Shown piece by piece: positions 35,437 through 46,100 of a DNA stretch of 64,000 nucleotides (its first letter is position 1; every line of letters begins with the position of its first letter). Source of the stretch: JALZVT01 sp964634815. GTDB taxonomy: Bacteria; Pseudomonadota; Gammaproteobacteria; Pseudomonadales; Azotimanducaceae. Where the stretch lies: NCBI GenBank assembly GCA_964634815.1, contig CAZWMD010000006.1:62001-126000 (forward strand). The letters are read 5' to 3'. Under the pieces are notes generated by a model. It saw only the letters and a program-made list of their open reading frames with translations, ran no database searches and had not been told where the DNA came from. Position numbers and translations under genes: made by a program.

Positions 35437-37248
35437 TTACGACACGCGACGCTTGCGATCGGTTTCTTTCAACAGAGCTTTGCGGACCCGGATCGAATCT
35501 GGCGTGATCTCAACCAGCTCATCGTCATCGATGAAATCAAGCGCCTGCTCCAGCGTCTGTTTGATCGGGTTATTCAGAATGATCGCCTCGTCTGTGCCCG
35601 ATGCACGAACGTTGGTTAACTTCTTTTCTTTTAAGGGGTTCACTACCAGGTCGTTGTCTCTTTGGTGAATACCCACAATCATGCCTTCGTACACGGGCTC
35701 GTTGGGTGACACAATGAGCCGCCCACGGTTTTGCAGGTTAAACAGTGCAAACGCCACCGCCTTGCCCTGGCCGTTGGAAATCAGCACTCCGTTATTGCGT
35801 TGTCCCAGCTCACCATCTACCCGCTCGTCGTAGCCAGCGGAGGCATAGGTCATGATGCCGGTCCCTGAGGTCATCGACATAAACAGCGGCCGAAAGCCCA
35901 TAAGCGCTCGTGTGGGCACAAGATAGTTAAGAATGACTCGACCCCGGCCATCAGAGCGCATGTCTTGCAGCTGGCCTTTTCGATCACCCAGCGCTTCCAT
36001 GGCTTTACCCTGATGTTCCTCTTCAACATCGAGGGTCAGGTTTTCAAAGGGTTCGTGGGTCTTGCCGTCTACTTCTCTGGTGATCACTTGCGGACGCGAT
36101 ACCGCCAGCTCATAACCTTCACGGCGCATGGTTTCGATCAACACCGACAGGTGCAACTCGCCGCGACCAGACACTCTGAAGCGATCTGGATCGTCGGTCT
36201 CTTCAACCTGTAACGCCACGTTGTGCGACGCTTCACGATGCAGCCGTTCGCCGATTTGCCGCGAGGTTAAAAACTTCCCTTCTTTGCCCGCAAAGGGTGA
36301 GGTGTTAACACAGAACAACATGGTCAGCGTGGGCTCGTCCACCGACAGCGGGGTGAGTGCTTCTACGTTGTCCGGCGCACACAGGGTGTCCGAAATTCCA
36401 ATGTTCTCAACGCCGGTGACACAAACAATATTCCCGGCCTGGGCTGACGGCAGTTCCACCCGGTTAAGACCGTGGTGACCCAGCACTGTAAGTACTCGCG
36501 CCCGACGCTGCTTGCCTTTTGCATCAACCACAATGACCGGCGAATTTGCCGGCAAGGTGCCGCGCCTTACCCGGCCAATACCCAACACACCTATGTAGGT
36601 TGAATAATCGAGCGAGGTGATCTGCATCTGAAACGGCGCTTCGAGTTCCACATCGGGCGGCGGTACCGACTTAACAATCATCTCAAACAGTGGCTCCATG
36701 GTGTCCTGCATCTCGTCGGGCTCATGCCCGGCGATACCCTGAATGGCTGAGGCAAACACCGTCGGAAAATCCATCTGTTCGTCGTTACCACCCAGGTTAT
36801 CGAACAAATCAAATACGGCATCAACCGCCTTGTGGGGGGCCGCCCCATCACGGTCGCACTTGTTAACCACCACAATAGGATTCAAACCCGCTGCAAAGGC
36901 CTTGTCGGTGACAAACCGGGTCTGCGGCATCGGTCCTTCCACCGCGTCTACGATCAACACCACCGAATCGACCATGGCGAGAATGCGCTCTACTTCGCCC
37001 CCGAAGTCGGCGTGCCCAGGGGTATCCACAATATTAATGGTGTATTCGCCATATCGAATGGCTGTGGTTTTAGCGAGAATGGTGATCCCGCGCTCTTTCT
37101 CAAGATCGTTCGAGTCCATAGCCCGTTCAGGCAATTGCTCACGCTCACCAAGTGTTTGGCTTTGGCGTAGCAGGCAATCCACCAAGGTGGTCTTGCCGTG
37201 ATCGACGTGGGCTATGATGGCGACGTTGCGTATGTGATCAACTGACAC
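35437..37248 (-). CDS. typA: Ribosome-associated GTPase TypA/BipA
   Basis: Translational GTPase of 603 residues that aids ribosome assembly and stress adaptation. G1 AHVDHGKT at 13-20, G2 RGITILAK, G3 DTPGHADF, G4 NKCDRDGA, followed by EF-G-like domains II, III and V (PEPTLTMLF type segment, RGELHLSVLIETMRREGYEL) and the BipA-specific C-terminus (GMIVGIHQRDNDLVVNPLKEKKLTNVRASG). Divergent from the PP-loop gene with 139 bases between. Confidence 0.97.
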   Translation of the reverse strand: MSVDHIRNVAIIAHVDHGKTTLVDCLLRQSQTLGEREQLPERAMDSNDLEKERGITILAKTTAIRYGEYTINIVDTPGHADFGGEVERILAMVDSVVLIVDAVEGPMPQTRFVTDKAFAAGLNPIVVVNKCDRDGAAPHKAVDAVFDLFDNLGGNDEQMDFPTVFASAIQGIAGHEPDEMQDTMEPLFEMIVKSVPPPDVELEAPFQMQITSLDYSTYIGVLGIGRVRRGTLPANSPVIVVDAKGKQRRARVLTVLGHHGLNRVELPSAQAGNIVCVTGVENIGISDTLCAPDNVEALTPLSVDEPTLTMLFCVNTSPFAGKEGKFLTSRQIGERLHREASHNVALQVEETDDPDRFRVSGRGELHLSVLIETMRREGYELAVSRPQVITREVDGKTHEPFENLTLDVEEEHQGKAMEALGDRKGQLQDMRSDGRGRVILNYLVPTRALMGFRPLFMSMTSGTGIMTYASAGYDERVDGELGQRNNGVLISNGQGKAVAFALFNLQNRGRLIVSPNEPVYEGMIVGIHQRDNDLVVNPLKEKKLTNVRASGTDEAIILNNPIKQTLEQALDFIDDDELVEITPDSIRVRKALLKETDRKRRVS

Positions 37249-37387
37249 TGGCGTTCCTGACGACCCAGAGCCCGCGGGGGCAGCTTGGGGCGAATTGAGT
37301 GATGCAAATTAAGTGAGCAAAATTTAGTGAATAGGGGCTGCTTTAAGATGTGGCAAAAAGACAAGCCGGAATTTAAGGGCGCGGAGT

Positions 37388-38458
37388 ATGAAGGATAGCG
37401 TCAAGGCTGTCGCCCTCATCTCAGGCGGGCTGGATTCGTTGTTGGCGGCCAAAGTGGTGCAGGATCAGGGCATTCACGTGGAAGGCCTCAATTTCTACAC
37501 CGGGTTTTGCGTTGAGGGCCACACCCACAGCATTCGCCAGTCGCTGCGCGATACCCGGGAACGCGCCGGCAAAACCCCGGTGCGCAACAACGCACTCTGG
37601 GTGGCGGAGCAGCTGGGCATAAAATTGCACATTATTGATGTCATTGACGACTATAAAGATGTGGTGCTCAACCCCAAACACGGCTACGGCCAAAACTTGA
37701 ATCCCTGTGTTGATTGCAAGGTTTTCATGGTAAATCGGGCTCAAACCTGGGGGTTCATGCAGGACGGCGGGTTCGACTTTGTGATCACCGGCGAGGTACT
37801 GGGGCAGCGCCCCAAAAGCCAGATTCGCGACAAACTGGAGCTTATTGCCACCGAATCCGGCGTTGATGACCGGTTGTTGCGACCCCTGTCCGCAAAGCAT
37901 CTGGCGCCCACCCTGCCCGAACGGGAGGGCTGGATTGATCGCAACAAGCTGTACGACTTTCACGGCCGCAACCGCAAACCCCAGATTGCGCTGGCCAAAT
38001 CCCTGGGGTTTGAAGACTGGGCCCAACCCGCCGGGGGTTGTTGTTTTCTCACCGACCCGGAATACGCGAACCGGCTAAGTGACATGTGGCGCTCACGCAA
38101 TACCCGGGAATACAGTCTCGATGACCTCATGTTGCTCAAGGTGGGCAGACATTTACGACCGAGCCCCAACTTCAAGCTGCTCATCGGCCGTGAGGCCGGC
38201 GAAAACAACTACCTTGAGGGTTACAAAAATCAGTTCACCCACCTGCGCATCAACAGCCACAAGGGGCCGCTCACGCTGCTCGACGGCACTGCGAACGACA
38301 ACGAACTCGAACTGGCCGCTCGTATTGTTGCCCGCTACAGTCAGGGCAAAACCGCCGACCAGGTGGAAGTGACCGTGCATCAGACTGACGGCGTCAACAA
38401 AGTGTTTAAGGTTGTACCCCTCGCGGCTTACGAGATCGAGAAACGCTGGCATGTCTGA
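37388..38458 (+). CDS. MnmA-like PP-loop tRNA thiolation-type protein
   Basis: 356 residues. N-terminal PP-loop ATPase signature SGGLDS at 12-17, then Cys107 and Cys110 in NPCVDCKVFM and Cys218/Cys219 in GGCCFLTDP. These occupy the places of the two catalytic cysteines of MnmA (NPDVLCN and GICFIG), so chemistry on tRNA with adenylation and persulfide transfer is likely. The last third (LKVGRHLRPSPNFKLLIGREAGENNYLEGY) is unlike MnmA and resembles the NFACT-R/DUF814 type module. No THUMP or rhodanese domain, so it is not ThiI. The tusA-like gene overlaps its end by 8 bases and is the likely sulfur donor. Which tRNA base or other product is modified is unknown. Confidence 0.82.
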   Translation: MKDSVKAVALISGGLDSLLAAKVVQDQGIHVEGLNFYTGFCVEGHTHSIRQSLRDTRERAGKTPVRNNALWVAEQLGIKLHIIDVIDDYKDVVLNPKHGYGQNLNPCVDCKVFMVNRAQTWGFMQDGGFDFVITGEVLGQRPKSQIRDKLELIATESGVDDRLLRPLSAKHLAPTLPEREGWIDRNKLYDFHGRNRKPQIALAKSLGFEDWAQPAGGCCFLTDPEYANRLSDMWRSRNTREYSLDDLMLLKVGRHLRPSPNFKLLIGREAGENNYLEGYKNQFTHLRINSHKGPLTLLDGTANDNELELAARIVARYSQGKTADQVEVTVHQTDGVNKVFKVVPLAAYEIEKRWHV

Positions 38459-38714
38459 GAGTCAGACCAACAACCCAAGCAAAGACCAATTGCTACTGGA
38501 TGCCCGCAACCTGCTGTGCCCATTGCCCGTCATTCGGACCCAGGAGCGCGTGGCTACCTTGAAGCCCGGAGACGAGTTGACCGTGATCGCAACCGATCCG
38601 GGCACGTTGCACGATGTGCCGGCCTGGTGTCGGGTGCATGGACACCAGGTGCTTGAGGCGGCACAGACAGACTCTGACGAGCGTTCAGTACGGGTGCGCC
38701 TGCTCGTCTGTTAG
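38451..38714 (+). CDS. TusA family sulfur-carrier protein
   Basis: 87 residues. The family's CPxP motif is at Cys23-Pro26 (LLCPLPVIRT), followed by the typical KPGDELTVIATDPGTLHDVPAWCRVHGHQVLEA. TusA relays persulfide sulfur to tRNA-thiolation, molybdopterin or dsr-type systems. The ATG at 38451 lies inside the last codons of the PP-loop gene (8-base overlap), strong evidence for a shared role. It is more divergent at the N-terminus than E. coli TusA. Confidence 0.9.
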   Translation: MSESQTNNPSKDQLLLDARNLLCPLPVIRTQERVATLKPGDELTVIATDPGTLHDVPAWCRVHGHQVLEAAQTDSDERSVRVRLLVC

Positions 38715-38783
38715 ACAATTCTTCTGTGAATTTTGCGGTACTCTGAAGCCAGCACTTAGCCAGCAGACAGAGTGTTTTTGCAC

Positions 38784-40910
38784 ATGGAATGTCCTGAATC
38801 ACAGACGCCCAAATGGCGTCTCTTTGTTGTCGCGTTTTGGTTGACCGCAACGCTCACGGGTTGCGGCGGCAGTGGTAGCAGCGAGCCCGAGCAATCAACA
38901 ACCGCGATACCTGCGTTTGAACTGAGTTTTCCTCCAGCAGCCAGCCGCACCGGCGCGGACCAACTGAGCTTTCTCGGCAGAACCCTGGGTGAGGGCAGTG
39001 CCGCCTCCATCACCCTGACTAATTCAGCACTGCCAGATAGCAACACAGACGTCGTGCTCAGCATGAATGCAGAGGGTGAGTGGTCGGGGGTGGTGCCACT
39101 TGTCGAGGGTGACAACGAGATTTCAGTCACGGTTACCAACGCGGCAGGCCAGGAACAAACCAACTCAGTAGCCAACATTCTGCGCCGCCTATCGCTGTTC
39201 TTTCCCTCAGATTTGCTGGTGCAGGAAAATCTCGCTTATGTCGTCGACAATCGGCTCGTAGAACTGGATCTAACCACCGGGGTGGGGCGTGACATTGAGT
39301 CATCCGTTGCATCGGACCTATGCACTCTCGACCGGCTGCACGCCTTTTTGGACAACCAGCTATTAACCTCATGCAGAAGTGGGGCGTTTCTTATCGATCC
39401 TGCCACTGGTACTGGCGAAACCGTTTTTTCAAGCCAGTCACTAACCACTGGGTTTACTCGCGAATTTGAATACGACGCGACCACCAATCAGCTCATTGTG
39501 GTTCTAAACGAGGGTATCGGTGTCATCGATCTCGACGCTCCGCTACCCGTGACGCTAGATGAAGACCAAATTGTGAGCGTCAATATTACCGGCAACGTTG
39601 TGGGTTACGACGCAACTCGCCGAAACCTGATTGTGCAAAATTTCACCTTTGGCATCTTCCCCACCATCCCCACATTCAGCTCTTTATTGCAGTTTATAAA
39701 TATCGACACCGGCGAAGAATCTGGCTTCGACCTGGAGTTTGCCGATCAACCGCTGATCGTATCCAGCGCGTTTTTTGATACCAGCGATCAGGTGCTGACC
39801 CTGGTAGATCCCGCGGGGCAATTCTTCAGCCTCGACGCAGACACGGGCGCCCTCGAGCAGCTTCGCAGCATCGATTTTTCACAACCCTTCACCGGCCTGG
39901 TTGGGGTGAACGCCTTCCCGGATCTATGGCTTGCCGCCGATCGAACCAACAGCTCGGTGGTAGAAATTGATAAGGCCAGTGGCCGGCTCACCACCCTGTT
40001 CGACTCCTCCCAGGGCAGCGGCCCAGCGCTTGGCTTTGGCATATCAGGTTTGCGTCTGGACCCTGTTGAGCAGCAACTGATCAGCACATCAATGTTTGCG
40101 CTAAATTCCATCGGTCTCAACATGGGTGACCGGGAGTTGATCGCCAACCTTTCCCCCTTCCTGGTTGGCGTACCAACCGGCGAGCCCGTTTTTATTGCCC
40201 AGGGATCGGGGAGCGCGCTGGCGATCGCCGCTGCCGAGCGCGCCGCCTATCAGGTTGGATTTGGTCCAGAGCGAGAGATTCTACGAATACAGCTCGATAC
40301 CGGCATGGTCGAAACCATCGCCTCACTCGAACCGTTCTCCCGGGCACCTCTGATCGAACCCGCTGTGGCCATTGATGCTGATCGGCGCATCGTGTTTTTA
40401 CTGGATCGTTCGCAATCGACAGCGAGAGAATTCTCACAACTGGAACTGGATTCTGGTGCGACTGAGCAGCGGCCGGTGTTGGGCATTGAAGGGACGGTTA
40501 ACGCGATGCTGTGGGACGGCGCGAACAATCGAGCATTGGTTGCGACCATTGTCGACCTCGGCACAATAGGAACACTACGTATTTATTCGCAGCCAGAGTT
40601 CGGGGATGCGGTACTGATTCTTGAGCAATCCATCCAGTTATCCGACTTTATCTTCACCACTGATCTGCAACAGCCCGCCTTGAGTGGCGATGGCGAACGA
40701 TTTTATGTCCCAATTCCAGGCAACCGCGACATCGCCGAAGTCACCCTGGCCGGGCCCTCCTTCAGATTGTTAAACGAAACGACCTCTCTGCCCATGATTC
40801 CCACAGCGCTTGAGGTGACCGACGACGGCACAATCTTTGCTGGCAGCGCCGGTTCTATCGTTTTTGCCATCAATCCGACAACCGGTGAGTCGGTGATATT
40901 ATCGCGTTAA
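38784..40910 (+). CDS. Lipoprotein with Ig-like domain and beta-propeller repeats
   Basis: 708 residues. Lipobox LTGC with Cys27 after a hydrophobic segment (LFVVAFWLTATLTGC). Residues about 45-130 resemble a bacterial Ig-like module (ITLTNSALPDSN...GEWSGVVPLVEGDNEISVTVTNAAGQEQ). The rest holds repeating blade-like units with an [LI]D..TG motif (VELDLTTGVG, FLIDPATGTGETVF, INIDTGEES, FSLDADTGALEQL, VEIDKASGRLTTLF, FAINPTTGESVIL), typical of a PQQ/NHL-type propeller. No catalytic motif found. The ATG at 38784 was chosen; GTG 38772 and TTG 38778 are alternatives in the same frame. Function unknown, probably binding or sensing at the envelope. Confidence 0.75.
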   Translation: MECPESQTPKWRLFVVAFWLTATLTGCGGSGSSEPEQSTTAIPAFELSFPPAASRTGADQLSFLGRTLGEGSAASITLTNSALPDSNTDVVLSMNAEGEWSGVVPLVEGDNEISVTVTNAAGQEQTNSVANILRRLSLFFPSDLLVQENLAYVVDNRLVELDLTTGVGRDIESSVASDLCTLDRLHAFLDNQLLTSCRSGAFLIDPATGTGETVFSSQSLTTGFTREFEYDATTNQLIVVLNEGIGVIDLDAPLPVTLDEDQIVSVNITGNVVGYDATRRNLIVQNFTFGIFPTIPTFSSLLQFINIDTGEESGFDLEFADQPLIVSSAFFDTSDQVLTLVDPAGQFFSLDADTGALEQLRSIDFSQPFTGLVGVNAFPDLWLAADRTNSSVVEIDKASGRLTTLFDSSQGSGPALGFGISGLRLDPVEQQLISTSMFALNSIGLNMGDRELIANLSPFLVGVPTGEPVFIAQGSGSALAIAAAERAAYQVGFGPEREILRIQLDTGMVETIASLEPFSRAPLIEPAVAIDADRRIVFLLDRSQSTAREFSQLELDSGATEQRPVLGIEGTVNAMLWDGANNRALVATIVDLGTIGTLRIYSQPEFGDAVLILEQSIQLSDFIFTTDLQQPALSGDGERFYVPIPGNRDIAEVTLAGPSFRLLNETTSLPMIPTALEVTDDGTIFAGSAGSIVFAINPTTGESVILSR

Positions 40911-40979
40911 GCATTCATTTCCGGTTCAGTTCATTACGTCTAACCTTGTGTAAACGCTTATCCGCGGAGCGCCCTGCCT

Positions 40980-41326
40980 ATGTCCTGCAAATACTCCAAC
41001 ACCCTGCTATTCGCACTGGGCCTGAGCCTGTTTGCGGGCTGTGCCAGCGACCCTATTGTGAATCGCTCGGGTGTGGATGAGATCACCTACCAGCGCGATC
41101 TGAACGAATGCGAAAGCTACGCTGATCAGGTGAAGGTGGCCCAGAAAGCCGGCGCTGGCACCCTCGCTGGTGCGGCGGCGGGGGCAGTGATTGGGGTCAT
41201 TGTGGGCGATACCGGTCGCGGTGCTGGTGTGGGTGCCGTACACGGCGGCACCGCAGGCAGCATTGATGGTGTCAAAGAGCGCGGTCGCGTGGTGCGCAAT
41301 TGCCTGCGTGACAAGGGCTACTCTGT
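40980..41326 (+). CDS. Glycine-zipper lipoprotein, 3' end in gap
   Basis: Short lipoprotein with lipobox FAGC (Cys21), conserved Tyr/Cys segment (YQRDLNECESYADQV), a glycine-zipper region (GAGTLAGAAAGAVIGVIVGDTGRGAGVGAVHGGTAGSIDG) and the usual end of such proteins, RVVRNCLRDKGYSV, at which the N gap begins. Only one to a few residues are probably missing. These proteins may span or insert in the outer membrane; precise role unknown. Confidence 0.82.
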
Positions 41327-41426
41327 NNNNNNNNNNNNNNNNNNNNNNNNNNNNNNNNNNNNNNNNNNNNNNNNNNNNNNNNNNNNNNNNNNNNNNNNNN
41401 NNNNNNNNNNNNNNNNNNNNNNNNNN
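41327..41426. other. Assembly gap (100 N)
   Basis: Exactly 100 N interrupting the 3' end of the glycine-zipper lipoprotein gene. The flanks do not repeat each other, so true length is unknown. Confidence 0.98.
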
Positions 41427-41569
41427 ACAACTAGCCTTTTTAGTCCGACAGCACGGAACCACTAGCCCCCTTGGGCAGTCTGACCCTGGACGCGGGGCCG
41501 CGGTTGTCCGAGTAAAGCACTCAAGTATCAACGGCTCCCCCTGCCTACGTTCATACTCGGAGAACCTTG

Positions 41570-42994
41570 ATGTCGCTGTCTCGCATACTTCTCGCGCTGG
41601 GCACTGCCCTGTCGTTTTTGTTAATTGGTGTCCTGATGACGGGCCTGGGCACAGCAACCCCCGCCCAGGCGCAACCAGCAGAAACCTCCGCCACCACCGC
41701 CATCGCACGATCCGCCCTGCCACGGGGCAAGTCGATTGATTTTGGCAAGCCGCCCAAACTGAAGACTGGCGAGCTGGACCCTGCCACAGAAGAAGCGCTG
41801 CTGGTTCTCATTAGCGGTCTTGGCCGGGGAAACTGGGACACCGAACAAGAACGGGCCTTGAAAAAAATCACCCGCAGCAATGATCCCCGACTGGCCTGGG
41901 TGATCACCGACGGCCTGCGCTTTGTCGGCAGTCGGGAACTCGCCCAGGACTTCGCTAAAAGTCTGAACAAGCTGCTGGACACAAGACTCAACGGGTTTGA
42001 TGCCTGGAATGATGCGGTTGACCGGCTCATCGCCTGGGATATTCCGGCACCACCCGACTACATCAAGTACAAGCGCCTGATTTACGCCAGCGTTTTGCCC
42101 GCCTGGGCGCCGCTGTTCAAGGAAGGCAAAATCGATTGGCGACACGTGTCCTGGGGCGGCGTACGCATCGATGATCGACCCTTCGGCGAAACCGATGAGC
42201 TGTGTAACTGTATTCCGGCAGCCGATAACCCGGAAGTTACCAGTGCCAAAGAGGCAACCTGGCTCAGTGACAACGCGGTTGTTTTTGGCGTCTCCATCAA
42301 TGGCGAGCATCGCGCTTATCCACGGCGCATCATGGAAGTGCGCGAGATGGTAAACGACACTCTGGGGGGCCGAGATCTTGGCATTCCTTATTGCACGCTG
42401 TGTGGCTCCGCTCAGGCCTGGTTCACCGATCAAATGCCCGCGGGCGTCAGCCGACCCGTGCTGCGCACATCAGGTCTGTTAATTCGCTCCAACAAAGTCA
42501 TGTACGACCTGGTGACCAAGAGTGTATTCGACACCTTCATCGGCAACGCCGTCACCGGAGAGTTAGCTGATCGCAACTTACAGCTCAAACAGGCAAGCGT
42601 CATCACCGCCACCTGGGGTGACTGGAAGAAAGCCCATCCAGACACCACCGTACTTGCCGAGCATTTGGCGCTGGGCCGCGATTTTGATTTCCGTAACGGT
42701 CGTGATGCCGACGGCCCTATCTTCCCAATTGGCGACGTTGATCCGCGTTTGCCGGTTCAGGAAGATGTGCTTGGCGTGATTACCCCAGGCGGCGAGCCCC
42801 TGGCATTTCACGTGCCAAGCCTCATCGCCTCACTGGATGCTGGCAAGCCGGTAAATGTCGACGGCGTTCGCGTGATTCTGGAAGCCGGCGGCGTTCGTGC
42901 CGTGGACGCTGCAAACAAGGACCTTGGAACCCATCAGGCGTTCTGGTTCGCTTGGTCGCAGTTTCATCCCGGCACTCGCCTTTGGCCTGAGTAG
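41570..42994 (+). CDS. DUF3179 domain-containing exported protein
   Basis: 474 residues with an N-terminal signal segment (LLALGTALSFLLIGVLMTGLGTATPAQAQ). The DUF3179 core is visible as VVFGVSINGEHRAYPRRIMEVREMVNDTLGGRDLGIPYCTLCGSAQAWF, with a CxxC pair (YCTLCG), an H-x-x-x-x-R and a later DGPIFPIGDVDPRLP segment. About 170 residues between signal and core contain two further cysteines (CNCIPAAD). The ATG at 41570 follows CGGAGA by 5 bases. Function of DUF3179 is unknown; the CxxC could bind a metal or cofactor. Confidence 0.82.
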   Translation: MSLSRILLALGTALSFLLIGVLMTGLGTATPAQAQPAETSATTAIARSALPRGKSIDFGKPPKLKTGELDPATEEALLVLISGLGRGNWDTEQERALKKITRSNDPRLAWVITDGLRFVGSRELAQDFAKSLNKLLDTRLNGFDAWNDAVDRLIAWDIPAPPDYIKYKRLIYASVLPAWAPLFKEGKIDWRHVSWGGVRIDDRPFGETDELCNCIPAADNPEVTSAKEATWLSDNAVVFGVSINGEHRAYPRRIMEVREMVNDTLGGRDLGIPYCTLCGSAQAWFTDQMPAGVSRPVLRTSGLLIRSNKVMYDLVTKSVFDTFIGNAVTGELADRNLQLKQASVITATWGDWKKAHPDTTVLAEHLALGRDFDFRNGRDADGPIFPIGDVDPRLPVQEDVLGVITPGGEPLAFHVPSLIASLDAGKPVNVDGVRVILEAGGVRAVDAANKDLGTHQAFWFAWSQFHPGTRLWPE

Positions 42995-43002
42995 AGCGCA
43001 GG

Positions 43003-43102
43003 NNNNNNNNNNNNNNNNNNNNNNNNNNNNNNNNNNNNNNNNNNNNNNNNNNNNNNNNNNNNNNNNNNNNNNNNNNNNNNNNNNNNNNNNNNNNNNNNNN
43101 NN
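43003..43102. other. Assembly gap (100 N)
   Basis: Exactly 100 N between the convergent ends of the DUF3179 gene and the M4 protease gene. Flanks are unrelated. As at 20562, the break lies at facing 3' ends, where a strong hairpin terminator could have stopped assembly. Confidence 0.98.
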
Positions 43103-43112
43103 AGGCAGAGCG

Positions 43113-46100
43113 CTACTGTGTGCGCACCGCAACACTGGTTGCACCACGCACTGTAGAGCCCTCCTCAAATATCACCCTGATCCGGTTGTTGGCCGGATCA
43201 AAGCCAACAGCATCAGAAGCTGAGATAAAGACCGAGAAGGTGGGTGTTGCGCCACCCGCAATGGCGCTACCAACACTTGGCGCGGGTGGCGCCAAACACT
43301 GACCGTTGTCGGGATTGGTTTCACAGACATTAAGGGTGATCGGCAACGCCGCATTGGTCGATTCCGCACGCACATTGAGCACGGCCGCTGCACCAGTATT
43401 CACAGAGGCCACCGCAAAGGCCGCACTGCCCTGGGCACCAGCAATGTTCACAATGCCATCGTTGGTAGGTGTTGCACCCAACGCCACCAAATCAGCAACC
43501 GGCGTGCTCGACCCTGACACCAGCAAGGTGTTCACACCCTCGACAATGAATGCCGTGTCTGTGTTGCCACAATCAAAGCCCAGTTGAACCTCGGTGGGTG
43601 CAAAGGGCTCGGTTGGCGTAAAGCCAATCACAAAACTCTGCTGTCCCCCTCCCACAATACTCACCGGTGTATTGGGTGTCCCCGTGAGCTCATTAGTGCC
43701 CCGATCAGAGGTTTGAAAGAAAAACTGTGCGGGCACATTGCTCAGCGGCGATATGGTGCAACCATCAATCGTGGCTTCTGAGGTATTCAAAATGGTGGCA
43801 AACGCAGACGCTTGCACACCAAGTTGCACGGAGCGACTGCCGGGCAACACCGCGGCGGCTGGGCGAGATGTTGCGGCACCCGCGCTCACAACAATCACGG
43901 TCGATACCGCAGAGTTGTCATCGCTGTCGCTGTCGTTGGAACTGCCCGCAGCGGTTACGGCGCTGGTGATTGTGCCGGTTGCCGTTGGCGTCACCGGCAC
44001 GGTCAGGTTGACCTGCGCACTACCACCCACACTGCCCAACGAACAGGTGACCTGATTACCGCTTACCTGACAGCTACCCTGGCTCGTGGTGATGGTACCC
44101 AGCGTCACATCTTCAGGAATTGTATCGGTCAGCACCACGTTCTCAGACGGGTCAGTACCGAGATTACGCACGGACACATTGTAGTTAAACGTCTGACCCA
44201 CACTTACGCTCTGGGCATCCGCTTGCTGTTCAACGACCAGATTGACATCTGGTGCCCCGGAGAATGTTCCGCGGCGGTAGATAACCCCAAAATCGGCGTC
44301 CGGCAGAAATACTTCTGGTGCGCCCACTGGCGTTAATCGATCTGTCGCCAGAGCCTGGCGCAGCAAGGTAAATCCTGTGGGTACCGAGGGATCAAACTGT
44401 GAATAGACAATGGCACTGTCATCGCCGGTATAACCCGGCACACCAAAGCCGGACTGGATCAAGGCAATGGGAGAACCCTGCCCGGTTTCCAGATCAACAG
44501 CGAGAACCGTGGACTGTCCGGTACTCTGATCAAAGGCGTCAAAGGTGAAGAACCTGTCGGTCGCCTGGCTGATCGTTGGGAATGTCAGATCCACCCCAGG
44601 TACCGGCGGCGCCAGTGACAAGGTTCGCCCCGTGGCGAGATCAAGACCAAAGATACTCCACAGCGCAACCTGAGAGCCGTCACCAAGGTTAATAATATTA
44701 AGGCCATCATAGATCAACAACCGACCGTCGCTGGTGAAGTCCATTGCATCGGCAAAGGCCACAGAGTTAGTGGCGACACCATCAAGCGCTGGTGCCACCA
44801 ATTCAAAGGTTGCATCTACACCGGCCGTTAAGTTAGACACATTGATCTGGTTGTCCGGGTTACCAAACTGATCGCGCAATATAAACGCCAGGAAATCACC
44901 GTTGGGCGTCATGGTGGCCTGGTGCACCTGACCAACAAAGCCGAGACAGTTTTCGGCCGCGCTGCCATCGGTGGGAATGATGCACAGGTCATTCAGCGAA
45001 TCAACAAACACCACAAAGCTGCCATCACCGCTTGCCACCGGTCGTCTGCCAAAGGCCAGATCAAAGACTGACAGCTGGTTACCAAACTGCGAATCCCCTA
45101 GAGCCTCTTCGCGACGAATAAGAAACGCAGCCCCAACGTTGGGATTGAAACTCACCGCGATTGCAGAGTCGGGTCCGTCAACCTCCGGGAACGGGGTTGG
45201 CCCAGGCGACTGGGGCGCATCAAAAATTTCTACCGCATCAAAGGCATCGCGCGCAGCACTTACCTGTGGCGCATCCGCTCCAAATATCTCTTCAGCCGCA
45301 CGAATCACCGCAAGGCGGGCATCAATGAACTGCGAATTCTGGGTGAGGTGCACGGTAAAAGCTCTAAAGAACACACGCTCTGCATCTGCTATACCAACCG
45401 CATTGGGCAGCCCTGCGGTGTACAGAAAGAATGCATGATTAGGAATACTGCTATTGACATGCACGCCACCATTATCGTCATTGGTGCGTACAAACTGACT
45501 CATCCTCATGGGGTAACGCACGCCTAAAGGTGATATCAGCGAATTGGGATTCTGCATGTTGCGTTGCAAACCAACATTTGAGAACTGATCACCAATAACC
45601 CATTCAATGCTGCCGTTGGTCCGCGCCTGAACAAGCGTGCCCATGATGTCTGCAAAGGACTCATTCAATGCACCAGACTGATCCTGGTACACCAGATTGG
45701 ATGAATTATTCACCACACCATGCGCCAGTTCATGGCCAACGACATCGAGCGCGCCGGCAAACACATCACCCGTACCAAAGAACATGGCCTGCTGGGCAGG
45801 AACAAAAAAGGCGTTGGTGAGGTTCTGCCCTACTCGTACCGTGGCCGTGATGGACGAGCCCTGGTTATCCAGGCTGTTGAGATTATGTCGCTCCAGAAAG
45901 TAATCATAGGTTTCGCTGAAACCAAAGGAGGCGCTAACGGCATCCGGAATCCAACCGCCATTAGCGGTACTGTTGGTCACGTTATTTTGTGGAATAGGCT
46001 CGCGGGTTGGATCCCCCGGCAGGTTTCCGGCATCAAGAATAATGATGCCACCACGCGTAGTGGAGGCACTGGGTGGCGTTGATGTGGGATCGAACATCAG

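Noticed and set aside
41427..41569. Continuation of the glycine-zipper gene past the gap
   Set aside because: The true gap length is unknown, so no frame can be assigned to the bases after it.
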